This document shows positions 11,590 through 23,229 of a DNA stretch of 64,000 nucleotides, piece after piece (position 1 is the stretch's first letter; every line of letters begins with the position of its first letter). This stretch comes from Tigriopus japonicus (Eukaryota > Arthropoda > Copepoda > Harpacticoida > Harpacticidae): positions 10,353,368-10,417,367 of the forward strand of contig CM021316.1 in NCBI GenBank assembly GCA_010645155.1, written 5' to 3'. A program made the position numbers and the translations under genes. The notes under the pieces are model-generated. The model made no database searches. It saw only the letters and a list, made by a program, of their open reading frames with translations, and was not told the origin of the DNA.

Positions 11590-13018
11590 TGAAGAACTGA
11601 TCACAGACACGTTGTTGCCTATGTATAATTCGGTTGTGAGGCACTTTCTGATTAATGTTGTTGTTGGTCTTTCTTTCAAAACTACGCAAAATCACAATGG
11701 ACAATATTGGTATTACTTGCTTCAGAGCTTTAGCTGATTGGAAGTTGACAGATGTGGATTATGGGGTATGCGATTTGAGACTATTTGGCACATCCTCGTC
11801 CCAGGTCGCTTAAATAGGTGCTTGAGGATCTGGGTTTTCGTCGTGGAAAACTACTGCGAGTCCGCCAGTCGTCACTATGATCAGTAGTTGGAAGAAAGAA
11901 AGCTCTTTTTGCCCCTTCAGAGGCCCAATAACAAAGATTTCGGTTCGAGGGAAATCGGGTTTTCCACGAGAAAGCTCATTGCTGCAGGACTGCGGAAGTC
12001 CAGTTCATTCCGGCCAATCGCCATTTGGGTAGGCATCTATGCCATCATCACCTGTGGTGCGACGCTGCTTACTCGACTCGATTCAAAGGCCAAGACGCAT
12101 TTCCCCCGTTCCCAATACATACATAAGCTCACTACAAAGAGCTGGAAGAAACTAAAACGAATGAAAAATCGCAAAAACAGGAGTCGTAGATTCTGAAAAG
12201 GTTCACTTGACAACGGAATACAATTCCTTTATTGTGGCTGAACGAGATTGGGTCAATCCCAAGGTCAAGGCCCACAAGTCAACTTCAGAAAATGAAAGCT
12301 TGTGAACTCGAGAAATATCAACCGTACTTGTATTTTGTATCCGAATGAAAGCCGGCTTGTAACCAAACGTCAGGACATTCCTTGACGTAAGGCCAATTTT
12401 CGAAATGCTTTGACAATTTGACGATGTGTAACCGGACTTGTGATTGTTTACTTACTCTTTATTAGAAAATCCACTCGAGCATAAAAGAGATGATAAAGAC
12501 TTTAGGATAAAAAAAGGAAACAAAACACTGGAATATCGGTTGGGCGTTTGAGGCTACAAAAATAATACGTATGGGATTAATTTTGTATGTTCATGCACAC
12601 CACAATGGACGATAATTGTTTTTTGAAAGACTGAAAGGTTTTTTACTTAGGATAGGAATTAGGATAAGAGTAGGATCAGAATTTAAAATTTAGGATAAGA
12701 ATCATTATTTTTTTTATATCGATTGGCAACTTGTTCCTTTCAAGATGGTTTTTGAGCTGGATTTTTAGCCATTTGTTGCCAATTTAGTCCTTGCTTTTTG
12801 AGTCTAAAATCTTGCCATTATATCAATTACTTGAAACGCAAGGGTCATGAAATCTTAGTAAAAAATGGCAACACTGTCATTTCGAAACACAAAGGTACCG
12901 AAATCGAAATCGATTTTTATCGAAAGGGATCGATAAAACCGAAATAAGATAATTTTCCAAATGAAGAGCCGAAAACCCTAGAATAAATCAACTTTTTGGA
13001 GCATTGCATTGCATTACC
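11590..13018. other. Intergenic stretch, no gene seen
   Basis: AT-rich. A 102-codon open frame at 11888-12196 ends in a Lys/Arg-rich tail and resembles no family I know. Around 12900-12950 there are GAAATCGAAATCG and ATCGATAAAACCGAAAT stretches reminiscent of the CCGAAA repeats near 31020. Confidence 0.4.
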
Positions 13019-13020
13019 TA

Positions 13021-13823
13021 CAGTATGTCCCATAAAAAAATGTGAAATTTTTCATGATTTATCTTAGGGCAGGTTTAATCATTATTTTTACTGTTTTAGG
13101 CCTTGTGTGTAATCGTTTGAATGTATACTTTGAGATGATGTAAATAAAATAATGGGTTGTTAGTAAGAAATTTAAATAAAATGGATGTAAAGGAGGGTGT
13201 GACTGGTTTGCTGTGCGCCCAAACACCCGTTTGACTAATTGCAACGATTGTGAGATCCCACCTGGCTACCGTTTTATGTATCCAACGTTCACTCCTTGAT
13301 GGAATACGTCCACGGAAGCCAGAAAAAGGTCGTTCACGGTCCGCTTGCCTACCAACGGTCATCAGATTAATGAAATAGAAAATGAGGCAAAATCCTATGA
13401 AATCGATCCAAAAAGTGGCAAAGAAAGCCAATATTTAAAAAACTACTATGCAACAGTTGCACTTGACCAACAGTTCAAGTCATTTTTGACCAATTTCTAC
13501 AGAGTAATTTGCGAAATATCGGCTTCCATGGCCAATTTCCGGATTGATCTCAAATGCGGGATTTTGCCTCATTCTGTCCCTGGTGGCATCCCACAATTTT
13601 TGTTTGATTTTGTTTTGCGAGTTTTTGGGCAAGCAGCAAAACAGTCTCAACCTCCTTTCATATATTTATCTCATAATTTTAAATGGGAAACCACTTTTTT
13701 GCTCACATCATCTCTGAATAAATAGTCAAATGATGACACACAAGTATTAAGACTGCAAAAATAATGATTACTGCTATCCAAAAATTATTCTTAAGAGTTT
13801 CGCATTTTTTATGGGACAGACTG
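13021..13823. mobile_element. Non-autonomous Tc1/mariner-type fold-back element
   Basis: Ends are CAGTATGTCCCATAAAAAA on the left and the reverse complement of CAGTCTGTCCCATAAAAAA on the right, each directly flanked by TA, the Tc1/mariner target site. Complementarity reaches far inside: about 245 bp of each end can be aligned, with landmarks GGAGG-GACTG-TTTGCTG and CCAAA-AC-CG near 13190-13230 mirrored near 13610-13660. No transposase is present. The open frames inside, including 13345-13725, show no family resemblance and I treat them as non-genic. Length is 803 bp. Confidence 0.8.
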
Positions 13824-13825
13824 TA

Positions 13826-14875
13826 TTGGTAAATTAACATTGGCAATTTTAGTTCCTCATTTCTTAAAGGCTTTCATAAAAGACAGCATATTTGTCTTTT
13901 TTTGGCTTTGCGAGGAAATTGAAAAGAAGTTCGACACGTGGTCGAAATGTTTTGAATGTGTCGCAAAGTAAGTGTATTAAGCACTTATTTCGGTTCATAT
14001 GTTAAATTTTTGACAAAGGTTGTCACGCATGTCTTGAATAAGGGAAATCTGATGTCGGTAGACCCAACTTCTGATGGCAGAGAGTTCATAGTTCGGATAA
14101 TTTCCAACGTTGAAGATGAAGTGAGTGTTTATGACAGTTTTTCACCCCAAAAGGCTTCCTAACAGATTCACAACATAATTTTTGGTTATCTTTTGAGATA
14201 TAAATCTTTGAACGAACTGAGTCCAGCTTCAAACTTCTTGGACTTATTCTCGACGTCAAAATCACATATTGTGTGTTAGTTTTTTCAAGATAATGCTTTC
14301 AAGACGACTGGTTGGGCTGTCTCATGTGGCTCATTTTTTTTAAATGTCGCAAGGTACTGTTTTCTTAACGTTGACAATGCAATTATTTTTTTGTTCCTTC
14401 TGCTCTGCATCAACCTTATTGGAGATCTGGGAATGATGACAAGTACCATAAAGTAATATGAATAGAAAAGAACTATCTTTAAAAGGAACACTAGTGGGGC
14501 GAGGATACAAAATGAAACAGCCGACAAGACGATGAACTATGATCAATTAGAATACACATGCGCCCATACAGTAAAATCACATAACGTTCAAATCAATATT
14601 GATGTGCAGCCATTTTCAAGCAAGTCCACATTCATGTTTTTTTAAAATTTGCTATCCAATTTAGTGGATCTCCATCCTTGACGTTTTTCCCATTTTTTGC
14701 GAAAAGTTGAACGGGCGGAACCTTCAGGTTTTCCGAGTTTGGCTGTGAAAGGAGTATTCCTCGGATTTTGAAAAGTGTATTAAAAATGTTCTATGAAGTG
14801 CAAATGTGTTCAAATATACGGACAAGGATCATGCTTGGGCATTCAAAATGCTGTCCCTGGGTTCCTAACATAGCC
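13826..14875. other. Intergenic spacer between two mariner-type elements
   Basis: AT-rich sequence with short open frames only. Nothing recognisable. Confidence 0.4.
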
Positions 14876-15005
14876 TACAGGGTGCGATGGGTATTTGTTA
14901 ATTTCGGGAGTGGTTTTGTAAAACGGCTGCCATTTCACCATCCTTGGTCCGATTTGAGATATAAGCACAGATTTGGATTAAACGTTAAAAATACAATTAT
15001 TTTAC

Positions 15006-15519
15006 CTAACGTATTCTGCCATTCTCTTCAATAACTCTTTCCAATCTGGGCCCGAATTGGGAGCAGGCCTTGGCTACCACGTCCTTGGATAAGTTTGCGA
15101 ATTCATGGTGGATTTTTTGCTTCAATTCGTCTGAGGTGTTGCATGGAGTTCGGTTGGTATGTTATTCAATCACGCCCTATATGAAAATATCCAGATTGAG
15201 ATTGAGATCCGGAGAGTTAGGAGGCCATAAGTCCGGTCAAGTCCAAAATCGTCTAAGTTGTCCTCTAGCCAAGTGAGGCTTTTTTGTGGACGTGTGGCAA
15301 GGTGCTGAGTTTTGTTGCCACATGAAAAGCCGTCCCTGGGTTGCAGTGGCTTCATAGTCACATCCAGATTCCTCCAACTCCTTCCAAACTTTCCACACAA
15401 ACAGAGATGAGAGCCTCAAAGTCTGCAATTTGCTTATTGCCCTTTCCGGCGTGAATTTTTAGCATGGCCTCGGGTGTTTTCCACTGAATTGGAACTGATA
15501 ATTCTTCTTTTGATGCCAT
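15006..15519 (-). pseudogene. Mariner transposase, broken and internally deleted
   Basis: DDE transposase remnant. The minus strand starts MASKEELSVPIQWKTPEAML and continues through a helix-turn-helix-like piece (VWKVWKELEESGCDYEATA) in another frame, then jumps straight to the second catalytic block WQQNSAPCHTS. The family usually has Asp where Asn is seen here (QDSAPCHTS). Next come DLWPPNSPDLN-like residues with the third catalytic Asp, and the typical C-terminus (CNTSDELKQKIHHEFANLSK, then RLERVIEENGRIR) before TAG at 15006. At least two frameshifts, one stop codon and loss of the central region including the first catalytic Asp make it inactive. Such proteins are near 340 residues when intact. 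Confidence 0.8.
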
Positions 15520-15534
15520 TTTTCTTCCAAACTC

Positions 15535-16503
15535 TCACATATCAATCGGGTTGGAAAGATGTGAAATCGGGGGTGCCTCAGGGCAGTGTTCTTGGGCCCG
15601 TAATGTTTTTGGCTTTCGTGAGTAGCATCCCCGATGAAATTAATTCAGAAGTACGACTTTTTGCTGATGATACAAAAATCTACAGGAGAATCCAAACAGC
15701 AAACGATGAAACCATTCTACAACAGGATTTGGACAATTTACAAAACTGGGCTGATCGACATGGGATGTCTTTTAATGTGTCCAAGTGCGTTTCTATACGT
15801 TTTGGAGGACGGCATCTCGCACCTGGATACAAGTTAAATGGGCTGGATATTTCACCCGTCGATACCCACAAAGACCTTGGCGTGCGTGATAGTCGACCAA
15901 CAAATGACCTTTGGAGATTACGTTACGCATGCAGCGACCAAAGCAAACCGAACTGTGGGCATAATCCGGAGACTTTTTTCAACGAGGAAACCTGAGGTAT
16001 TGATTAAGGCGTTCAAAATTTATGTAAGACCGTCCCTCGAATATGGATTGCCTGCGGCTTCACCTTACCTGAAGCGTGATCTCACTCGATTAGAAGGAGT
16101 ACAAAGACGTTTTACCAAGCTGGTTCCAGGTATGAAGGACTATACCTATTGCGAGATGCTGAAACTTCTTGGATTACCATCACTTGAACAAAGAAGGATG
16201 GAAATTGATATGACTTGGACTTACAAAGTATTGATAAACGATTTAAAGCTGGCGCTGGCAGAAAGCGTACAAGGTGCAGGTGAGAAGTGCTTCTATTTTG
16301 TTAAGGAAAAAGTGATGAGAAGCTTACGAGCTGGTGAAAGTGACCTCCTCTGGCGACCACCTGCCAAGACCAATATAAGATCTCGATCCTTTATCTGCAG
16401 AAGTGTAAAAAACTGGAATAAGCTCCCAATACCAATTCGGAGGTCAGCTTCAGTCAAGGACTTCAAAAGACAACTCGGAGTTATTCTAATATTTTTCCCC
16501 TAG
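15535..16503 (+). pseudogene. LINE reverse transcriptase, 3' part, frameshifted
   Basis: C-terminal half of a Jockey/CR1-type non-LTR retrotransposon ORF2. The first frame has RT motif SGVPQGSVLGPVMFLAF, the catalytic block LFADDTKIY with both Asp intact, and the thumb region QNWADRHGMSFNVSKC. Near 15885 the frame shifts by one; the second frame continues from HKDLGV into RRLFSTRKPEVLIKAFKIYV, the conserved RPSLEYG block and NWNKLPIPIR, then stops at 16503. Fingers domain and endonuclease are absent, as in 5'-truncated copies. The 3' tail runs to about 16700 (AACAATAAACAAT-like end). It sits inside the mariner element. Confidence 0.85.
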
Positions 16504-16805
16504 AGTTTTGTGACTGATCCGTGATCATCCTTATTATTACCACTGTTTTTAGCTCTCATCGATAGTCTTTGAACCATTTTTCTTAATCTTTATTTACTAC
16601 TAATATTATTGCGTCTATTTCCCTAACCCAAATGATGTGAAAAATAACCAATACCCAGTAATCTGCCTTCAATGGTGTAAGGGTGGTAAGCAACAATAAA
16701 CAATATGACTCATCTGTCAACTGACAAAATTTCAAACCTATAATCTATCGGATAATTCAAAAGAGCACGCCAAAGTCGATTAACAAATACCCATCGCACC
16801 CTGTA

Positions 16806-19800
16806 CATCATGCACAGTAATGTCCTTAAAGAGTGGTTTGTAAGAACTTTGAAGGTCCTCGGCGAGCTACACAAATAAACGTAGAAGAAAGTACGGCGAG
16901 TTGGGAGACATTTTTATTTACCCGTCCAACCATAGAATTATCACGTTCTTGATTAAGTAAGGCAGCCGTTCCAAGTTCCCACAACAAATGCAATGAAAGA
17001 GCATGATTCCTCTTGCCCAAATTTGGCTCCTTTTTCTTCTTTTTACGAACATGGTTTAGAAATCTCCTGTTGAAGAGGCCTGAAAATCATACTTCCCTAG
17101 TGTCATCTATTCATGTCATCATGTCGAAAATTTGCATTACGCTATCGCTTTTCGTATTTACAAGCTAGTCAGACCCAACTTTTAAAGGCTTTTTTTCTTG
17201 GTGCGAATCTGTAGGTCCACAGATCATGTGTTTCCGGACCTCCTCGATGAGGATCACATTTTTTATGAGTCATTTGTTCCAACTGAGGCAACGTTTTCAA
17301 GCTAAGGAGAGAAGATTCAAGGAAGCCAAATGTCGATGAAGGTGTGCCATGTTCCAAAAGAATAGCTATTTCTCTTCACCCTTACTTTGTGGTGCGCGTT
17401 CATTCTTTAAGATTCCCTCTTGACGGATGTCAATATGGAGGGATCACTGGTCTTAATGAAACCCTTGCCCCTCTTCACAACTTTCAATCAACCCATGTTT
17501 TGACGTTAATAGGTCAAATGAGTTCGAAAAAGCTATGATATAGTAATCTATAGTGATATAAATGTTTCTTGAGTTGGAAATGGCAATCCAGTGTCATGTT
17601 CGTAAGGAGGGAAAAGCAATTGTAGGTCAAAGTTAAATAAACAGGGATTTAATTTCTCAAACACACGCCCTCGCCCAATTCTCCCCACCCACCCTCAAAA
17701 AATTGTAATGGATGGATTTGGGTTTCATTTTCAGTTTTTAAACCTTTTCATTACCTTTGGGTTTACGGGGTTAACTAAAAAGACGGTGGAACGAGACAGT
17801 GATAGGAAAATTGATGAGAGGTTCCGAGAATAAAATTTCTTTATGAATCAAACAAAAAAACATGTGGTACACCCCATCCGTGAGCGCTTTTTTTCACTGG
17901 AACAAAGTGCAATGATCCTTTTCACTTTTATAACATTTCCCAAACTGAGCAGATTTTTTTTGTAGCGGTTGTGGTGGATCCAAAGGAAATTTCATTCCCG
18001 AACCAACATATTTTCGTCAACTAACCCTGCCTGAATAGTATCAATTGCCGTTTTTTGATGGTGCTTGTCCAATTACAATCATCCAAATTAATCTTTGCAA
18101 TTTGCAACACATGCAAGAGATTAGTTCAAATACAAGAAATAACGCATTAATATTTTCTCACATCTTGAACGCTTTCCCATACTTTTCAATCTTTGTAGAG
18201 TTTTTGGATTGCCCATCTATTTCCAATGTTGCAAATTTCTATACGTTCGTTAACCTAATACAAGGATTTCTTATCCATAAATTCCGTGATCTATGCCTAT
18301 CATGAGATTGGCGATTCTAATCGTTCTAATCGAAAAATAGCAATAATAGGTTGCGAGGTTTGAAAGTACAACTTTGCGTAGTTCCCGATGTTGCCGATCT
18401 TGTATTATGTTCGAAGTAGGCTGGAAAAGTCGAGATCCCAAGATCATGCTATAAACGTGGTGGTTTGTTTTCATAGAATAACCTTGACTAGAATTGACAC
18501 TCGGCCATCTTCGATTGGAATTTAGTCAAAGCTTTTGGCTCGAGCAATTCAACCTGCTCCACCACGGACATCCTCGACTTTGGGGTCCCAGAATGTATGG
18601 CCCTTCGAGCACAAGAGTAACAATTATATTTGTCACAATTGGTTGAGTATGGGCCTGTGATTGCCTCCGTTAAATATGAAGTCCATCTCCTTACAGAATT
18701 TGGCACAGTCTCAGCTTTTGACTTGTTCTCAATCATAAAAGTGTTCCAAAAGGTTGACAGGGAATATGCTGGCAATCGCTGGTGCCAAGTTTATTTAACA
18801 AGTGGTGTGTCAAAACGGACAATCCCTCCTCTGATTAATTTGTAAGAATACGAGTTTATTATTTCAGGTATTGCGTTTCTACAGCAATTGAACATATTCC
18901 TTTAACTTACTGATATTGACTAGATCCGAGAGTTTTAAAACTTTCCACTTTTGAAACCCACTTTTCATGTGTTGGGCACACGTGGGTCGCAGGTTATCTT
19001 AAGTATTGGTGAAACCTATTTTTCCTGTGCAGTTTTTAATGTCTACTTTTGAACATTCTCGAAGGACAAAAACGGACTTTAGTAAAGCCATATAAAACAA
19101 CGGATTAAAAGATTTTGACAATATTCAAGGGACAGACAACCATGAGACCACCCAGGAACCCCTGAAAGGGGTGGACACGAACTCCGATTTTTGAAAAAAT
19201 GGTATGAGGCCGAGGCTATATTTTGACACGACGTCATTTATTCCTTATTAATGTCTAAAACTGTTGAACATGTGTCTTGAAAGAATTCACGCAAACTTTT
19301 TGTGTTAATATTTGTGGACTGGATGTTCTTCACCTTGATTTTAGAAGTCCCAGCACTCTTTTTACTCGTCTCATGAACTTTTGACATTCAACTCTCCAAA
19401 GGATTTTAGTCCTCATAAGAATGAGGAAAATACGTAGATGAAATCTTGCTTCACCCATTAGTCCAACTTCAGTGAAATAATGCTTAACAGAAGTATCTGT
19501 GGTCATATTTGGAGTGTTACTCCTCTTCCATCCTCTTCAACACCTCCACAATGAAACCATTTCCATAGGAAAATGAAAGAACAAGAATGGTCTCATTTTG
19601 AAACAAGATGGAGTCCAAGTCAGAGATGTTGTTGGCTATAACCATTGAAGGGCACTTTTGACGGTTCTGGATCAGATCAGCCATCTGATCCGGATTGGAA
19701 CAGGAACAAAGGCAATCACAACGTCCTTGAGACAAAATGAGTGAAAAACATGAGGATTAAAGCCTTGATTGTGGATTTGATTGAAAATGTTTCAAGTCTT

Positions 19801-20890
19801 GGGGCTCAAGAAGGTCGGGACCACGCAGGACTGGGGCTAAGGGTCCTTCAGGACCAAAGGATCATGTCTTATCATTGCAGGGATAGGCTCTACAGGCTTG
19901 ATAAGGTTTGATTGACCTTCTAAGATCCCCTTGTCCAGGAATTAACAATCAGATTGAATGAAAAAATCCACACAATTCAATCTTGATGGGAGCATTTCAT
20001 TCTAAAGACTTTGGGAGGGTCCATGTAATCCGGGTTAGACTGTCAGATCACCAATTTGGGCTGACTGACTCCAAAGGCAGATCAAAATATTGAGCCCATC
20101 CATTGCTAGTAGGTCCACCTGATAGGTTTCAAAGTCATCTTAATTTGTTCTTCATTTGATCGAATTCTTGACACTGAGGACTTCTTCTTTCTTTGTTCTA
20201 TATTGACCTTAATCCGAACGCAAATTCCTCTTGAAAAGGGATTAAGAACCAACTTTCCCCACATCCTCTCACCCGGATCAAAACGGGGAGTTTTATCGCA
20301 CTCGTCCATCACACAACTTGAATTACTTAAGAGTATCTTACCTGTCCTTATTATCCTGAACTAAAAGACACAACCATACAATAAAGGAAATTCGAAAAAG
20401 GACCATCATTTATAGAACATGTTATGCCAAGGTGACAATCTCACAACCTATAACAACCTTGATTTCATACAAAGTTTGGCATGTGTTAATTCAGTTCAGG
20501 ATAATACCTGAAATATTGATGGATGGGTTCAATTGTAAGTTCAAAGATACTAATAAGACGTTCAAGTCGGATAATGGATGAGCTCGAAAAACATTATTTT
20601 GTTGTTGATAATTCAAGTAATCGTAAGATATTCTTAGTTGTTCAAGTTGTGCAATGGATGAGCGTAAAGAAACTCCCCGTATTGGTCCGTGGGAAAGTTG
20701 GTTCTTAATCCTTTTGCAAGAAGAATTTGGGCTCGGAGTCCGGTGCATATTCGTTTTTTTGCTTTAGTTAGGGCTATCACTTCCGAAGGTTATTGCAGGT
20801 AACCTCGTCATCAGATTTCATTTGATCACTTTGATCGTCATCTTGTAGATTAGACACCTTTGTGGGTTCATTCGCACTCCACGATGTGGT
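16806..20890. other. Intergenic stretch, no gene seen
   Basis: About 4 kb without a supported gene. Short open frames such as 19735-19517 (minus; CDCLCSCSNPDQMADLIQN) have no visible splice context or family resemblance. Confidence 0.4.
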
Positions 20891-21004
20891 CATTCATTCA
20901 CTATGGCCCCTGAATGTCTTCCGATCTGGGAGATGAGTCATACCGTCATAGATATGGACAAAATATTGACAGGAGGAGCAAAGATAATCTGAACTAAACT
21001 TAAA

Positions 21005-21034
21005 CCTAACCTAACCTAACCTAACCTAACCTAA
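21005..21034. repeat. Short interstitial telomere-type array, (CCTAA)6
   Basis: Six perfect copies of CCTAA, the arthropod telomere unit (TTAGG on the minus strand). It is too short to be a telomere and lies inside the element at 20905-21246. Confidence 0.85.
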
Positions 21035-21092
21035 ACATACCTAAAAATATAGAAAAACAAACAACATTTACTGAAAAACGTTTGAAACAAAA

Positions 21093-21162
21093 ACCCTCGT
21101 GGAGGCGCGAACCCCAACTCGCTATGCAGTAAGCACGAGTGCTAGCTCTGAGCCACCACGAT
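21093..21162 (-). pseudogene. tRNA-like sequence (SINE head or tRNA pseudogene)
   Basis: On the minus strand an A-box-like TGGCTCAGAGCTAGC is followed by a B-box-like GGTTCGCGCC. The T arm folds well: TGGGG, loop TTCGCGC, CTCCA. The anticodon arm has a CTCGT/GCGAG stem but a loop of about 12 bases, and acceptor-stem pairing has mismatches, so it is not a working tRNA. The internal promoter boxes fit RNA polymerase III transcription of a SINE. Confidence 0.6.
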
Positions 21163-21264
21163 CTGTTGTTACTGAGAGGGGTATTTGTGGTTTATCTAGT
21201 GCTGCAGATGAGTCGCCTCCCAGATCGGAAGTTAGTTAGGGCCGATATTCATTCACTATTTCAT

Positions 21265-21684
21265 TCACTCTTTCTTGGGTGAACTGGATGTCTTCGAAAC
21301 ACCAACATCGGACTGATTTTTGGGCATGGCGTTGACCTTTACCAAGGCTAGGACTTGGCTGGACCCGCTTGAAACACAGGGAACACCGATTGGCGCACTA
21401 TCTTTTGGAATTTTGGTCGATTTCCGTTTGATTTTCCGCTCCCAACATGGCGGTTTGTTCTTCTTGTTTACGAATCTCGGCCTCATACCGGAGGTTGCGT
21501 GCCGGAGAAATTCCGCGAGTTCGCATCCAGTATTAATACTATTATATAGGTTATCCCTGGACCACCTAAGGAATTGAAAATTCAGAAGATTGCTTTTCAG
21601 TTTAATTTGAATGACTTTATATCCTTTTTTTGGTCGTGACTTAATTAATAGAACCCAATTACTTGTACGGCATTGTCTCTTCAC
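21265..21684 (-). other. Unrecognised 139-codon open frame
   Basis: Lys/Ser-rich C-terminal half (for example KIKRKSTKIPKDSAPIG and VSKTSSSPKKE). The neighbouring frame on the same strand also has a plausible charged, coil-like stretch (RNLRYEAEIRKQEEQTAML), so the coding frame is uncertain. No clear acceptor or start. It might be an orphan exon or a decayed gene piece; I assign no function. Confidence 0.2.
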
Positions 21685-22559
21685 CTCAGAACTAGTCTGA
21701 AATGTCTTTGGAACTTATAAATGACTTCTCCAGCTCAATTAAGTGCCGTGGGTACACTGACTATGACTGGTTTTTTAGGTCCAAATGCAAGTTATTTACT
21801 CTTTTTTTCGACATTTATTTGCACTTTTAACCTTTTCCGCACTCTTTTTTGCACTTTTGAGTACATTTTTCTGCAGCTTTTGTGAACTAAAAGGGTAAAT
21901 TTATTTGCACACTTTGCCAATCCCTACTTATTAGTAAGTTGTTGCTTGAGGTAAAGAAGTAAAAAGTACGAGTTGAGAAGAAGGGGCTTTTACTTTGATG
22001 AACCGAGACACACCAACCAACCAAGGCGTGTCTCTAAAGGTATTATTGTCCAAGAAATGATTTGCCTTTAAGTTTTTTTTTTCTTTTATCAAATAGTTCG
22101 ACTTCAGATAAATCAGCCAAATACTGGTCCATTTGAATTGCACAACGGCAGTTATCAAATGATAACAAAAGCATCCCAATAAAACGATAATTTATCCAAT
22201 TGATCTTTAAATCTTGAAACAAATCTATTGCTTAGTGTCTTGATAGGATCACAAAGAAGAGGGCCCTAATAATCGACAACCGATACATTGAACCACAAAC
22301 AGAAATTTCAATATCATAAGCAGATCTCGGTTCCTCGGTTGAGAGTTGAATGTATTTCCTTTTCAGTATTTCATTTACTAGTCAAGATACGGCAACTAAA
22401 TTAGCGGCGTAATTCTGTAACTAACGGAGACACAAAGGGGCAACTTGACATGACCCCTTTGAGAGATCACCAAACTTGGTTAAGCAACCAACGTTGGGAA
22501 ATTCAAGTGGAAAAATATTCAACATAATATAACAGCATTGCTGTTTTATTGCATCTCAG

Positions 22560-23225
22560 TTTCTGATGAAATGCTCAAAGATTCTTGCCCCTATTTTCTC
22601 CTACTTGATGCGTCGCATCTTGGATCAGAGCAAGTTTCTCTCCTCATTGAAAGTGGCTTATGTTGTTCCAATTTTCAACGGAGGGGAAAAGTCTCATCCT
22701 AGTAAAAATAGGCCCACTTCACTGACCTACAGTATGGCCAAAGTTTTTGAGAAGATCATGAAGTCCAAGCTTGTAGATTATTTGGAAGTCTACGTTATAA
22801 TTCCTTCTGAACAGCAGGGGTTTCGAGCTCATTTTAGTACAGCAACCCAATTGGTTGAACACGTTGGGCAGATCATTGAAGGGCTTGAAAGTCACGAGTC
22901 AGTTGATGTAGTCTATCTTGACTTTGTGATTGATAAGGTAGATCATGGCCTTTTGCTCGATCGACTAAAAGAGTTTGGGTTCCAAGGTAAGGTCTTGAAT
23001 TGGATTGATAGTTTCATGAGTGATAGGAAGCAAACAGTCAAGGATGAAGGATCTTTTAGTGGCAAGTATGATGTCAAGTCAGGTGTTCCACAAGGTTCAA
23101 TTTTAGGTACGCTCCTGTTTATTCTCTTTATTGCTCCTCTTCAGAAGTCTAGTACAAAAGCCAGTACATTTCTTCATATGCTGATGACACAAAATTAGTT
23201 TGTGGAAGGAATGGCCAGGACTCAG
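22560..23225 (+). pseudogene. LINE reverse transcriptase fragment
   Basis: Fingers-palm part of a Jockey/CR1-like ORF2. SSLKVAYVVPIF and the NRPTSLTYSMAKVFEKIM block are motif 1-2; EQQGFRAHFSTATQL follows; motif A reads VVYLDFVIDKVDH, where the usual second-half Ala-Lys-Ala-Phe-Asp is degraded; SGVPQGSILG is motif B. The catalytic motif C (SSYADDTKLV) is present but in another frame from about 23175. The copy is truncated at both ends. It is a different copy from the LINE at 15535: the shared blocks differ in sequence. Confidence 0.8.
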
Positions 23226-23229
23226 CAGG

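Larger units (their letters stand above)
14878..16803. mobile_element. Mariner element with a nested LINE insertion
   Basis: Terminal inverted repeats are nearly identical: CAGGGTGCGATGGGTATTTG at 14878 continues TTAAT, and the reverse complement ends at 16803. Both ends are flanked by TA (14876-14877 and 16804-16805). Inside, reading on the minus strand, is a broken mariner transposase (15519-15006). Between its start codon and the right end lies a 5'-truncated LINE fragment on the plus strand (about 15530-16640). The LINE is therefore the later arrival. Confidence 0.85.
20905..21246 (-). mobile_element. tRNA-headed retroposon-like element with TTAGG repeats
   Basis: A 342-bp unit flanked on both sides by the same 13 bases, ATTCATTCACTAT (20892-20904 and 21247-21259), which looks like a target-site duplication. 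Read on the minus strand it has a tRNA-like segment (21162-21093), then six TTAGG units (21034-21005). Its two ends are inverted copies of one another around CTTCCGATCTGGGAG (near 20920 and 21225). A SINE explains the tRNA head and long duplication; a fold-back DNA element explains the inverted ends. I cannot decide between them. Confidence 0.6.

Noticed and set aside
13345..13725. 126-codon frame inside the fold-back element at 13021-13823.
   Set aside because: No similarity to transposases, and part of it lies in the inverted-repeat arm, so it is not a gene of its own.
21215..21235. AGATCGGAAG near 21220 and its reverse complement near 20920 look like the start of a sequencing adapter.
   Set aside because: The match stops after ten bases, continues into different sequence at both sites, and occurs at both ends of a repeat unit, so it belongs to the element rather than to contamination.
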